Of a stretch of 64,000 bases of DNA, positions 38,003-47,003 are shown one piece after another; position 1 is the stretch's first letter, and every line of letters starts with the position of its first letter. This DNA is from Flavobacterium aquicola (GTDB lineage Bacteria; Bacteroidota; Bacteroidia; Flavobacteriales; Flavobacteriaceae). The DNA is taken from contig NZ_QUNI01000005.1 of the NCBI RefSeq assembly GCF_003385115.1, forward strand, positions 128,446 through 192,445, written 5' to 3'. Position numbers and translations under genes: made by a program. A model generated the notes under the pieces. It made no database searches and had not been told where the DNA came from. It saw only the letters and a list, made by a program, of their open reading frames with translations.

Positions 38003-39355
38003 ATGAAAAAATATTTGAAAATAATCGTCTCTTTGGTTCTTTTGTTTTTGATTTATTTTGGCATTACAACTTTCCGAAGGCTGGAATTAATTTCAGGATT
38101 TTCGGCCAAAAGCGTTGCAAGCTGTCATTTCATAGCCAATCGTTCACTGGAAAATATCGAGGAAAGTGATAATGATTTTGACGTTATTCGTTGGGCTTCC
38201 AATGAAATAAATGAATCAGAAAAATTTGCAGCGGCTACCGTTTTTGGGTTAAAAAAACGAAAAGCAATTTATAGAACTGAATTGGGTGCTACATTAATTG
38301 ATGATAATTTTGATGTCAATAAACCGTATGAAATTCCCAAAAGAACGAAATCTAAAAAAAATTATCTTCCTTTTCCGTATGGAGATGCAGAACCCAATGA
38401 CACTGTTTTTGCCAATGTAGATTATACCAAATTGAATGAGGCTGTCGCCAATGCATTTGATGTGGAAGAAGATAATATCAAAAGAACGCGTTCTGTTTTG
38501 GTTATTTATAAAGACAAAATCATTGCTGAGAAATACGCGAATGGCTTGACAAAAAATAGTATTCTTTTGGGCTGGTCAATGACTAAGAGTATCACAGGAA
38601 CTCTTTTTGGAATACTTCAAAAACAAGGAAATTTTGATATCTACAAGCCAGCTCCAATTCCCGAATGGCAAAATGATGACAGAAAAAACATTACGACCAA
38701 TGATTTGCTTCATATGAATTCGGGTTTGGAATGGGACGAGCATTATGACAGAATCTGTGATGCAACTGAAATGCTTTTTCACGATGAAGATATGTCCCGC
38801 TCACAATTGTTGAAACCAGCCGTTTTTAAGCCTAATACCCATTGGAATTATTCTTCTGGAACGACTAATTTGCTTTCGGGTATTTTGCGGAAGCAGTTCA
38901 AAACGCATCAGGAATATCTGGATTTTTGGTATTCAGCATTGATTGACAAAATCGGAATGCACTCAATGATTGTAGAAACTGATATGGCAGGTAACTATGT
39001 AGGTTCGTCCTATGCTTGGGCAACAACAAGAGATTGGTCAAAATTGGGATTATTATATTTGCATAAAGGCAATTGGAATGGAGAACAACTATTTAACACC
39101 AGTTGGGAGAAGTATGTTTCAACTCCTACAAACACTTCAAATGGTAAATACGGAGCGCATTTTTGGCTCAATGCAGATGGATTTTATCCAGATGCTCCAA
39201 GAGATATGTATTCCTGTAATGGTTTTAACGGACAAAAGGTATTTATTATTCCGTCAAAGGATTTGGTAATTGTGAGATTGGGATTGACAGGTGATTCTAA
39301 ATTTGATTTTAACGGGTTGTTGAAGGGAGTTGTGGGGAGTGTGAAGAAAGAATAA
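38003..39355 (+). CDS. Class C beta-lactamase-like serine hydrolase
   Basis: The 450-residue protein has an N-terminal membrane anchor or signal (about residues 5-24). Its serine hydrolase domain carries SMTK (near 192-195, catalytic Ser and Lys) and the Tyr motif in HWNYSSGTTN. Relatives act as esterases, D-aminopeptidases or 6-aminohexanoate-dimer hydrolases, so antibiotic resistance should not be assumed. It is on the plus strand inside the minus-strand suf gene set, between sufD and sufS, and therefore looks inserted. A TATTTTTG box is at 37955-37962. Confidence 0.85.
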   Translation: MKKYLKIIVSLVLLFLIYFGITTFRRLELISGFSAKSVASCHFIANRSLENIEESDNDFDVIRWASNEINESEKFAAATVFGLKKRKAIYRTELGATLIDDNFDVNKPYEIPKRTKSKKNYLPFPYGDAEPNDTVFANVDYTKLNEAVANAFDVEEDNIKRTRSVLVIYKDKIIAEKYANGLTKNSILLGWSMTKSITGTLFGILQKQGNFDIYKPAPIPEWQNDDRKNITTNDLLHMNSGLEWDEHYDRICDATEMLFHDEDMSRSQLLKPAVFKPNTHWNYSSGTTNLLSGILRKQFKTHQEYLDFWYSALIDKIGMHSMIVETDMAGNYVGSSYAWATTRDWSKLGLLYLHKGNWNGEQLFNTSWEKYVSTPTNTSNGKYGAHFWLNADGFYPDAPRDMYSCNGFNGQKVFIIPSKDLVIVRLGLTGDSKFDFNGLLKGVVGSVKKE

Positions 39356-39356
39356 T

Positions 39357-39533
39357 ATGGGAAAGAATAAATTTTTAATATCATTTCTATTAATGATAAT
39401 TGGTTTTGTTTTAAATGGAATGGCTTGGTCAACAATTATTAGCCATCCTTATAATTCCATTTGTCTTGTTTTAGGTTTAGTATTATCTTTTCTTGGATTT
39501 ATATTGTTTATTTATTGTTTAGTAAAAAAATAA
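39357..39533 (+). CDS. Small two-helix membrane protein
   Basis: A 58-codon frame starts with ATG two bases after the serine hydrolase stop and is followed by a perfect palindromic terminator. The product has two hydrophobic stretches (about residues 6-28 and 35-55) and ends with Lys-Lys. No family is recognised. The tight coupling and terminator placement make it a plausible gene. Confidence 0.5.
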   Translation: MGKNKFLISFLLMIIGFVLNGMAWSTIISHPYNSICLVLGLVLSFLGFILFIYCLVKK

Positions 39534-39539
39534 ATAAAA

Positions 39540-39571
39540 AACCCGACAGGTTTTTAAAACCTGTCGGGTTT
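39540..39571. terminator. Perfect palindrome between the small membrane gene and sufD
   Basis: A fully symmetric 32-bp palindrome centred at 39555/39556 (core CCCGACAGGTTT and its complement) can terminate both converging transcripts. Confidence 0.8.
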
Positions 39572-39593
39572 GAATATAATTTGTGGTTAAAAA

Positions 39594-40910
39594 CTATAAA
39601 TCAAATCCAATTTTTACGCCCAATTTATTAGCGATAATAGTCGTGATTCGTTGTTTCAATTCAGGTATTTTGATGTTTTCAATTACAGAATTCGAGAAAG
39701 CGTACATTAATAATGCTTTGGCTTCTTTCTTTGGAATTCCACGTTGTTGCATGTAGAACATAGCAGTTTCGTCCAATTGTCCAACAGTACAACCGTGAGA
39801 ACATTTTACATCATCAGCAAAAATTTCCAATTGTGGTTTAGCGTTGATAGTTGCTTTGTCGCTCAAAAGGATGTTGTTGCTTTTTTGGAATGCATTTGTT
39901 TTTTGAGCTTCTTTTTCCACATATACTTTTCCGTTGAAAACTCCAGTAGAACGATCAGTGAAAATTCCTTTGTAATCTTGAAAACTTTCGCAATTTGGCG
40001 ATGCATGGTTTACCAAAGTGTAATGGTCAACGTGCTGTTTGTCCCCTATAATTGTGATTCCGTTTAAAGTGCTTGTCAATCTTTCTCCAAAGTGGTAAAA
40101 GTTCAAATTGTTTCTGGTCAAGTTTCCTCCAAAAGAGAAAGTGTGAACCGAAACGTGGCTTTCCTGTTTTTGGGAAACATAAGTATTGTCAATCAAATTG
40201 GCTTCCAGATTGTCATTTTGAATTTTGTAATAATCCACAATGGCTCTTTTTTGAGCAAAAATCTCAGTAACCGAATTGGTCAAAACCGGATTGTTATTCA
40301 GGCTTTGGTGACGTTCGATGATTTGAACATGTGAGTTTTCGCCAACAATAACCAAGTTTCTTGGCTGTACCAAAAGTGCGGTTTCGTTTCCTGTAGAGAA
40401 ATACATGATTTCGATAGGCTTATCGGCAACTTTGCTTTTTGGGATGTTGATATACGCTCCTTCATTGGCGAAAGCCGTATTTAGAGAAGTCAAACTCTCA
40501 TCTTTACTGGCAATTTGATTGAAGTAAGAATCAATAACCATTTTGTATTTTGGCTTGTTCAATGCCGATGACATTAAGCAAACATCAACTCCCTCGTGAG
40601 TCGTTGAAGATAAATGCGAGCTAAAAACACCATCAACAAAAACAACTTTGTAAGTGTCTATTTCGTGTAAAAAGTATTTTTTTACGTCGCTATATTGAAT
40701 AGCGTTCTCAGTTTTTGGAAAAACGGTAAAGTCATTTTTTAAAATGGCACTTAGCGAAGTGTATTTCCAGCTTTCTTCTTTTTTGGTTGGGAAACCTTTA
40801 TTTTCAAAGTTTTTTATTGCTAAAGTTCGCACGTCATGAAGTTCGGAATGAACATCGACACGCTCTTCAAAAGCCATAAAAGACGATAGTAATTTTTCTT
40901 TTAATTCCAT
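39594..40910 (-). CDS. sufD: Fe-S cluster assembly protein SufD
   Basis: The 438-residue SufD is a scaffold partner of SufB and SufC. The C-terminal core carries KCSHGCTVGQLDETAMFYMQ, the SufB/D family hallmark, preceded by the beta-helix region. It is separated from sufC by a four-helix-bundle gene. Confidence 0.94.
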   Translation of the reverse strand: MELKEKLLSSFMAFEERVDVHSELHDVRTLAIKNFENKGFPTKKEESWKYTSLSAILKNDFTVFPKTENAIQYSDVKKYFLHEIDTYKVVFVDGVFSSHLSSTTHEGVDVCLMSSALNKPKYKMVIDSYFNQIASKDESLTSLNTAFANEGAYINIPKSKVADKPIEIMYFSTGNETALLVQPRNLVIVGENSHVQIIERHQSLNNNPVLTNSVTEIFAQKRAIVDYYKIQNDNLEANLIDNTYVSQKQESHVSVHTFSFGGNLTRNNLNFYHFGERLTSTLNGITIIGDKQHVDHYTLVNHASPNCESFQDYKGIFTDRSTGVFNGKVYVEKEAQKTNAFQKSNNILLSDKATINAKPQLEIFADDVKCSHGCTVGQLDETAMFYMQQRGIPKKEAKALLMYAFSNSVIENIKIPELKQRITTIIANKLGVKIGFDL

Positions 40911-40919
40911 TTTTTATTT

Positions 40920-41034
40920 AGGTCTTAAAGTTGAAAGTCAAAAGTCGAAAGACTCAAGATTGTCAACTATTCTTTATGTTTATAAGTCTTAAAAGTTTTA
41001 AAGTCAAAGCAAATTGTTTTATGACATTTGACAT
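40920..41034. repeat. AAAGTC/GACTTT spacer between sufD and the four-helix gene
   Basis: The gap is built from imperfect copies of GAAAGTC, AAAAGTC and their complements (TTGACATT, GACTTT). It matches the style of the sufB-sufA spacer at 44186-44257 and can fold on itself. Confidence 0.5.
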
Positions 41035-41402
41035 TATGACTTTGGACTCAAATATTTAATAAAACCACTTAACAATTTTGATATCTCTGTTATTGATTCT
41101 AAAAGTTTTTCAAACTCTTCTTTTGTAATATAATTTAAATCAAAGGCCAAATATAATTGAGAACGAACTTCACCTGCCGAAGCTTTGGCAACATATAAAA
41201 AATAAATAAACTCCTTATCTGTATTTCTTTCAAAACCTTCAGCAATATTGGAAGTTATCGAAATAGATGCTCGTCTAATTTGTCTGGTAAAATCAAAGTC
41301 TTTTTTAAAGTTTGAATTTTCAGTAATTATGTAAATTCTTTTGTTTAAAACTCTTGCCTTTTGCCAAGAATTAATTTCTTCAAAAGAATTAAACTTACTC
41401 AT
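41034..41402 (-). CDS. Four-helix-bundle protein (23S rRNA intervening-sequence family)
   Basis: This 122-residue helical protein has the family motif RASISITSNIAEGFER near residues 45-60. Relatives are encoded in 23S rRNA intervening sequences and as stray chromosomal genes; they form pentamers of unknown function. It sits between sufC and sufD. A GACTTTGGACT(C/T)A repeat occurs at both ends (41038-41050, encoding its last residues, and 41438-41450), suggesting insertion. Confidence 0.88.
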   Translation of the reverse strand: MSKFNSFEEINSWQKARVLNKRIYIITENSNFKKDFDFTRQIRRASISITSNIAEGFERNTDKEFIYFLYVAKASAGEVRSQLYLAFDLNYITKEEFEKLLESITEISKLLSGFIKYLSPKS

Positions 41403-41452
41403 TTACGGTTTTTTTACTTTACAACTTTAGACTTTACGACTTTGGACTTAAT

Positions 41453-42199
41453 TTAATTCTCTGCTTTAATCCAATCGTATCCTTTGTCTTCCAATTCGTG
41501 TGCAAGCGATGCGTCACCAGATTTCACGATTTTTCCGTTGTAAAGAACGTGAACAAAATCAGGAACGATATAATCCAATAATCTTTGATAGTGCGTGATT
41601 ACAACTACTGCATTTTTCTCGCTTTTCAATTTGTTTACACCATTGGCTACAATACGAAGCGCATCAATATCTAATCCAGAATCGGTTTCGTCAAGGATAG
41701 CTAATTTTGGCTCTAACATTGCCATTTGGAAAATCTCGTTACGTTTTTTCTCTCCTCCAGAAAATCCTTCATTTAATGAGCGAGAAAGAAATTTCCTGTC
41801 GATTTCCAATAATTCAGATTTTTCACGAATCAATTTCAGCATTTCATTTGCTGGCATTTCTTCCTGACCTTTAGCTTTACGAGTTTCGTTAATTGCAGAT
41901 CTCATAAAGTTGGTTACCGATACACCTGGAATTTCTACAGGATATTGGAACGAAAGGAAAACTCCTTTGTGTGCTCTTTCTTCTGGAGCTAATTCGGCAA
42001 GATCGTCTCCGTCCAAAATTACTTCACCATCAGTTACTTCGTAGTTTTCATTTCCTGCAATTACAGCTGATAAAGTACTTTTTCCGGCACCATTAGGTCC
42101 CATGATGGCATGAACTTCTCCTGCTTTTATTTCAAGGTTTATCCCTTTTAATATTTCCTTGTCACCTATTGAGGCGTGTAAATTTTTTATACTTAACAT
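41453..42199 (-). CDS. sufC: Fe-S assembly ATPase SufC
   Basis: The 248-residue ABC-type ATPase drives the SufBCD scaffold. Walker [10 protein letters not shown] is near residues 34-42, the signature [11 protein letters not shown] near 144-154 and Walker [13 protein letters not shown] near 165-176. All are typical of SufC, including DETDSG in place of the usual DEPxSG. Confidence 0.96.
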   Translation of the reverse strand: MLSIKNLHASIGDKEILKGINLEIKAGEVHAIMGPNGAGKSTLSAVIAGNENYEVTDGEVILDGDDLAELAPEERAHKGVFLSFQYPVEIPGVSVTNFMRSAINETRKAKGQEEMPANEMLKLIREKSELLEIDRKFLSRSLNEGFSGGEKKRNEIFQMAMLEPKLAILDETDSGLDIDALRIVANGVNKLKSEKNAVVVITHYQRLLDYIVPDFVHVLYNGKIVKSGDASLAHELEDKGYDWIKAEN

Positions 42200-42235
42200 T
42201 TGTTTTTTTAATTTTAAAAGAATTTCAAATTCTCT

Positions 42236-42724
42236 TTATGACAAAATACTATTTATGTGTTCCTGGTCTTTTATTGTTTGATAGGAAAAATGTTGTTCTC
42301 CTAGATATTTCATTCCTAAATAATTTGCAGATAATCGAAAGGGTAAATGAAAATCATAATCTAATTTATCATCATCAGAATTTGAAATAACAAACATTTC
42401 TTTACCTCTGAATTTTCGACCTATTTCCTTTTCTGTTCTAATTAAATCTGAAAACCGATCGAAAAATACTTTCATTATACCACTCATAGCATACCAATAT
42501 ACAGGTGTAGCAAAAATTATGGTATCATATTTTTCCAGTATCGATTTTATTAAACACAAGAAATCATCTTCGATATTCTTACTTTCATAATCATAGTAGG
42601 AAATAGAATAATCTTTTAAATCAATAATATCTGCATTTATTTGATTAGAAATTTTATCTGCTATTTTAGAAGTATTTCCATCACTTCTAGAAGAACCTAC
42701 TATAATAACTTTTTTGTTTTCCAT
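42236..42724 (-). CDS. Flavodoxin-like NAD(P)H-dependent FMN reductase
   Basis: This 162-residue protein has the flavodoxin-fold phosphate loop GSSRSDGNTSK (near residues 8-18) and the FMN-contact stretch FATPVYWYAMSGIMKVFFDRF (split here as FATPVYWYAMSG and IMKVFFDRF), typical of the NADPH-dependent FMN reductase/ multimeric flavodoxin family. I chose the ATG at 42724, since a GTG at 42742 overlaps sufB. It lies between sufB and sufC, where Flavobacteria do not usually carry a gene, so it is likely an insertion. A flavin-based electron supply to Fe-S assembly is possible but speculative. Confidence 0.83.
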   Translation of the reverse strand: MENKKVIIVGSSRSDGNTSKIADKISNQINADIIDLKDYSISYYDYESKNIEDDFLCLIKSILEKYDTIIFATPVYWYAMSGIMKVFFDRFSDLIRTEKEIGRKFRGKEMFVISNSDDDKLDYDFHLPFRLSANYLGMKYLGEQHFSYQTIKDQEHINSILS

Positions 42725-42731
42725 TTTCAAA

Positions 42732-44180
42732 TTAACCGACACTTCCTTCTAATGAAATTTCCAATAATTTTTGAGCTTCAACAGCAAATTCCATTGGCAA
42801 TTTGTTCAAGACATCTTTACTGAAACCGTTTACGATAAGTGCAATTGCTTTTTCGGTTGGGATTCCACGTTGGTTGCAATAGAAAACCTGATCTTCACCA
42901 ATTTTACTGGTTGTCGCTTCGTGTTCTATTTTGGCCGATGGATTTTTACTTTCAATGTATGGAAAAGTATGTGCGCCACAATTGTTACCCATTAACAAAG
43001 AGTCACATTGCGAAAAGTTTCTGGCGTTTTCAGCCCTTGCACTAATCTGTACTAAACCTCTATAGCTGTTTTGTGATTTTCCTGCAGAAATTCCTTTGGA
43101 AATAATAGTTGATTTACTGTTTTTACCCAAGTGAATCATTTTGGTTCCTGTATCTGCTTGTTGGAAATTATTGGTAACGGCAATTGAATAAAATTCACCA
43201 ATTGAGTTATCACCTTTTAAAACAACAGAAGGGTATTTCCAGGTAATTGCAGATCCTGTTTCCACTTGTGTCCAAGAGATTTTTGCATTGTTCTCACACA
43301 ATCCTCTTTTAGTCACAAAATTGAAAACCCCGCCTTTACCTTCTTTATTTCCTGGATACCAGTTTTGAACGGTAGAATATTTTATTTCAGCACCTTCCAA
43401 TGCAATTAATTCAACAACAGCTGCGTGTAGTTGATTTTCGTCACGGGTTGGAGCGGTACATCCTTCTAAGTAAGAAACATAACTGCCTTCGTCAGCAACT
43501 AATAAAGTTCTTTCAAATTGCCCTGTTCCTGCCTGATTGATTCTGAAATAAGTGGAAAGTTCCATTGGACAGCGAACGCCTTTTGGAATATAGCAGAAAG
43601 ATCCGTCTGAGAAAACAGCTGAATTCAATGCTGCATAAAAGTTGTCTTTTTGAGGAACAACTGTACCAAGATGTTTACGAACTAATTCGGGATGTTCTTT
43701 AATAGCTTCGGAAATACTCATAAAGATTATTCCTTTTTCAGCCAATGTCGCTTTGAAAGTTGTTGCTACCGAAACGGAGTCAACCACAATATCCATAGCG
43801 ATATTGTTCATCTTTTTTTGCTCATCGATTGAGATTCCTAATTTTTTGTACATTTCCAAAAGTTCTGGATCTACATCGTTAAGAGTTTTGTTTGGGTCTG
43901 CTTTTTTAGGAGCTGAATAATATGAAATAGCCTGAAAGTCGGGCTTTATATAGTTAACATTTGCCCATTCCGGCTCAATCATTTCCTGCCAAGCGCGAAA
44001 AGCTTCAATTCGCCAATCGGTCATCCATTGTGGCTCGTCTTTCTTTTGGGAGATTGCTCGAACAATATCTTCGTTTAGACCAATAGGAAAAGTTTCAGAT
44101 TCTAATTCAGTATAAAATCCGTACTCGTATTCTTTGGTCTCTAATTCGATTTTTAAATCGTCTTCGGTGTATTTACTCAT
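42732..44180 (-). CDS. sufB: Fe-S cluster assembly protein SufB
   Basis: The 482-residue SufB is the main Fe-S scaffold. It carries [19 protein letters not shown] near residues 136-154, the SYLEGCTAP cysteine region near 234-242, and the C-terminal [21 protein letters not shown]. It follows sufA across a repeat-rich 77-bp gap. Confidence 0.96.
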   Translation of the reverse strand: MSKYTEDDLKIELETKEYEYGFYTELESETFPIGLNEDIVRAISQKKDEPQWMTDWRIEAFRAWQEMIEPEWANVNYIKPDFQAISYYSAPKKADPNKTLNDVDPELLEMYKKLGISIDEQKKMNNIAMDIVVDSVSVATTFKATLAEKGIIFMSISEAIKEHPELVRKHLGTVVPQKDNFYAALNSAVFSDGSFCYIPKGVRCPMELSTYFRINQAGTGQFERTLLVADEGSYVSYLEGCTAPTRDENQLHAAVVELIALEGAEIKYSTVQNWYPGNKEGKGGVFNFVTKRGLCENNAKISWTQVETGSAITWKYPSVVLKGDNSIGEFYSIAVTNNFQQADTGTKMIHLGKNSKSTIISKGISAGKSQNSYRGLVQISARAENARNFSQCDSLLMGNNCGAHTFPYIESKNPSAKIEHEATTSKIGEDQVFYCNQRGIPTEKAIALIVNGFSKDVLNKLPMEFAVEAQKLLEISLEGSVG

Positions 44181-44185
44181 TTTTA

Positions 44186-44257
44186 AGTCTTAAAGTTTGA
44201 AAGTCAAAAGTTTGAAAGTCAAGCTAGTCTTTCGACTTTATGACTTTCAACATTGGA
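44186..44257. repeat. AAAGTC/GACTTT hairpin spacer between sufB and sufA
   Basis: Two GAAAGTC copies on the left face GACTTT and GACTTTC copies on the right, giving an imperfect hairpin. Same repeat family as the sufD-side spacer. Confidence 0.55.
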
Positions 44258-44587
44258 CTAAAGGGAGAATGATTCTCCACAACCGCAGGTCCTGTTAGCA
44301 TTTGGATTATTAAAGACAAATCCCTTGCCATTTAACCCTCCAGAAAACTCCAAAATTGTTCCTGCTAAATAAAGGAACGATTTTTTTTCGACTGCAATTT
44401 TTATTTCGTTGTCTTCAAATATTTTATCATCTTCGCCTTTGTTTTTGTCAAATTTCAAATCATATGACAAACCAGAGCAACCACCGCTTTTTACACCTAC
44501 TCTTACGTAGTCTATAGCAGCATCATAACCATCATCTTTCATCAAATCGATGATTTTCTTTTTGGCAGTATCAGAAACTTGTATCAT
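44258..44587 (-). CDS. sufA: Fe-S carrier SufA (HesB/IscA family)
   Basis: This 109-residue A-type carrier has the three ligand cysteines in VKSGGCSGLSY (near residue 36) and the C-terminal CGCGESF. It is the first gene of the minus-strand suf run. A -7-like TATCTTTG occurs upstream on the minus strand (44699-44706). Confidence 0.93.
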   Translation of the reverse strand: MIQVSDTAKKKIIDLMKDDGYDAAIDYVRVGVKSGGCSGLSYDLKFDKNKGEDDKIFEDNEIKIAVEKKSFLYLAGTILEFSGGLNGKGFVFNNPNANRTCGCGESFSL

Positions 44588-44698
44588 CTTAGTTTTTTTT
44601 ATTTTTTTAGAATTAAATAACTTATTGTGAGTTCTGTAGTCAGCACAATTTCTGTAAGCTTCTTTATATTCTAATATTTATTTCGTCTAAATTAACTG

Positions 44699-44706
44699 CA
44701 AAGATA
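44699..44706 (-). promoter_or_regulatory. Possible -7 element of the suf operon
   Basis: The minus-strand TATCTTTG matches TAnnTTTG, about 112 bp before the sufA start. I see no TTG at the right distance, so only half of the promoter consensus is met. The rest of the 259-bp gap to the divergent DUF898 gene shows nothing further. Confidence 0.35.
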
Positions 44707-44846
44707 CTATATAAAATGCTTTTTTTCATAACTGATAACATTTATATAACTAATATCAAAATAGGAATTTGTTATATAAAATTAGATTTCTCAATTAAAA
44801 AAGATATATTTATGTCCTATTAACAAACAAAATAGTACTAATAAAG

Positions 44847-45806
44847 ATGGAAGAAACATTACACACCCCAACAAACTATCAGCTTGAGTTTAATGGAAAA
44901 GGAAGCGAATTTTTTAGCGTTATTATTGTCAATTGGCTATTGACAGTTCTTACTTTAGGGTTTTATTACCCATGGGCCAAAGCAAGAAAATTGCAGTTTT
45001 TATACGGCGAAACGTCTTTGAATGGCGATTCTTTTTCATTTCATGGAACTGGTAAGGAAATGTTTAAAGGTTTTATAAAAGCAATACTTATAATAGGAGT
45101 TCTTTACGGATTATTCTTTTTATTCCTTTATCTCCAATTACCAATTTTGGGAATTGGAATTCTTTATTTAGGCATTTTGGCGCTATTGCCATTTGCAATC
45201 CATGGTTCTTATAGATATAGAATGTCCAGAACTTCTTGGAGGGGAATCCGTTTTGGCTATAGAGGAGACCGAAAAGAGTTTAGTATAAATTTCTTTAAAT
45301 GGCTTTTGTATACTATTTGTACTTTTGGAATATACGCCTCTTGGATGTCTATTAATATGAGAAATTATGTATTAGGAAATATCCGATTCGGCGATGTTGA
45401 ATTTAATAGTAATGGTGATGGCGGTGATTATTTTATGCTGAATCTTAAGGGGTATCTCTTAACGGTAATTACTTTAGGAATATACTCTTTTTGGTGGCAA
45501 AAAGATCTTTTTGAATATTACATCAATAATTTAAGTCTGAGTAAAGACGATAAAGAAATAGCCTTGAATTCAACCGTGACAGGTGAGGGTTTTTTTGGTC
45601 TTGCAATTGTAAATATATTAATAATCATTGGCACGCTTGGCATTGGTTATGCATGGGTGGTTACCAGAACGATGAAATATATTTTTGAAAATATTGAGAT
45701 GGAAGGAAATATTGATTTGAATCTATTGCTGCAGACCGAAGAAAATTATAAAGATGCTACAGGCGAAGATATAGGTGATTTCCTCGACATGGATTTTGTG
45801 ATGTAA
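44847..45806 (+). CDS. YjgN/DUF898 family membrane protein
   Basis: The 319-residue protein has about six to seven membrane helices and repeated blocks of the DUF898 type (NWLLTVLTLGFYYPWAKARK and LKGYLLTVITLGIYSFWWQ). An internal duplication is visible. It is followed after 4 bp by an M48 peptidase gene; this pair is a common bacterial arrangement. Function unknown. Confidence 0.88.
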   Translation: MEETLHTPTNYQLEFNGKGSEFFSVIIVNWLLTVLTLGFYYPWAKARKLQFLYGETSLNGDSFSFHGTGKEMFKGFIKAILIIGVLYGLFFLFLYLQLPILGIGILYLGILALLPFAIHGSYRYRMSRTSWRGIRFGYRGDRKEFSINFFKWLLYTICTFGIYASWMSINMRNYVLGNIRFGDVEFNSNGDGGDYFMLNLKGYLLTVITLGIYSFWWQKDLFEYYINNLSLSKDDKEIALNSTVTGEGFFGLAIVNILIIIGTLGIGYAWVVTRTMKYIFENIEMEGNIDLNLLLQTEENYKDATGEDIGDFLDMDFVM

Positions 45807-45810
45807 TAGG

Positions 45811-46878
45811 ATGAAAGAAAAAACTAATGCAGTCTTCTTTGACGGAGAATCAGCAATTCCGAAGGATATTGAATTAATTCTCGACATTGAAAAAAATGTT
45901 CTTGTTTTTGAAACGGAGAATAATCAGCAGCACACTTGGAATCTGAATGAAATTAATTTTCAAATAAAATCAAAGAATATGAACATTGAACATGGAAATG
46001 ATCCTGTTCAAAACATCAAAATTAATAATAGCGATTTTACAGCAAAACTTCAGTATTTAAGAAAAAAACGCGGCAATCAGAGCTGGTATCATAAATTAAT
46101 GGATATGGGAATCAAAGCCCATATCCTTTTTACCGTTTTCATTTTTGCGATTATTGGATTGGGCTACTTGTATGTCATTCCTTGGGCAGCAGAAAAAGCA
46201 GTGATAATCATTCCAGAAGATTATGATTCTAAGTTAGGATCCACCTTTTTTGATCAGAATATGCTGTTTAGCGATGTTGATGCCGAGAAGACAAAAGCAT
46301 TAAATTTATTTGCAAAGGAGCTGCATTTAAAAAACACAAAAAAATTAAAATTCACTGTTGTAGATTCGCCAATTGTAAATGCTTATGCACTGCCAGACGG
46401 GAACATTGTTGTTTTTTCAGGCATACTTAAGACCATGAAAAATTATGATGAATTAGTGGGTCTTATTGGTCATGAAACGGCCCATGTGAATCATAGGCAT
46501 TCAATGAAAATGGTATGCAGAAATCTATCTGGCTACATATTTATATCAGCTATTTTAGGAGATGCGAATGGGATTATGGCAACAATTGGAGACAATGTAA
46601 ATAATTTGCAGTCACTGTCTTATTCAAGGAATTTTGAGCATGAAGCAGATGTTGAAGGTTTCGAAATTGTTGCTTTAAATAAAGTAAATCCAAAAGGGAT
46701 GTCGAATTTATTCAAACGGCTGCAAGACGAAGAAGTTGTGACTATTCCTGAATTTTTAAGTTCGCATCCAGTTACAACCGACAGAATTAACGATATCAAT
46801 GAATTGATTAAAACAAGACCTTTTCAATTTGAAGATAATTTAAAATTAAAGAAGCTGTTTTTAGTCATTAAAAATTAA
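45811..46878 (+). CDS. M48-family membrane metallopeptidase
   Basis: This 355-residue protease has one membrane helix (about residues 105-128) and an extracytoplasmic M48 domain. The zinc motif is HETAH (near 222-226), and the third ligand is in FEHEADVEGFEI. The N-terminal 100 residues are cytoplasmic-looking. It is paired with the DUF898 gene upstream and closed by a terminator. It may act in membrane protein quality control, like HtpX/BepA relatives. Confidence 0.88.
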   Translation: MKEKTNAVFFDGESAIPKDIELILDIEKNVLVFETENNQQHTWNLNEINFQIKSKNMNIEHGNDPVQNIKINNSDFTAKLQYLRKKRGNQSWYHKLMDMGIKAHILFTVFIFAIIGLGYLYVIPWAAEKAVIIIPEDYDSKLGSTFFDQNMLFSDVDAEKTKALNLFAKELHLKNTKKLKFTVVDSPIVNAYALPDGNIVVFSGILKTMKNYDELVGLIGHETAHVNHRHSMKMVCRNLSGYIFISAILGDANGIMATIGDNVNNLQSLSYSRNFEHEADVEGFEIVALNKVNPKGMSNLFKRLQDEEVVTIPEFLSSHPVTTDRINDINELIKTRPFQFEDNLKLKKLFLVIKN

Positions 46879-46881
46879 AGT

Positions 46882-46917
46882 AAGCCTGAATTCAAAAATG
46901 GATTCAGGCTTTTTTTA
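46882..46917 (+). terminator. Terminator after the M48 gene
   Basis: AAGCCTGAAT (46882-46891) pairs with ATTCAGGCTT (46902-46911), followed by a T-run. Confidence 0.8.
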
Positions 46918-47003
46918 TTGGTTTGATTTTTGAATTCGTTCCAAAATAGTTTTAGATTATTCTTGAATCGCATACATTTGGTATAAATTCAACACTAAGT
47001 ATT

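Noticed and set aside
38003..39355. Antibiotic resistance beta-lactamase
   Set aside because: The SMTK motif shows a serine hydrolase fold, but the Tyr motif is YSS and the protein is far longer than AmpC. Most such relatives are esterases or peptidases.
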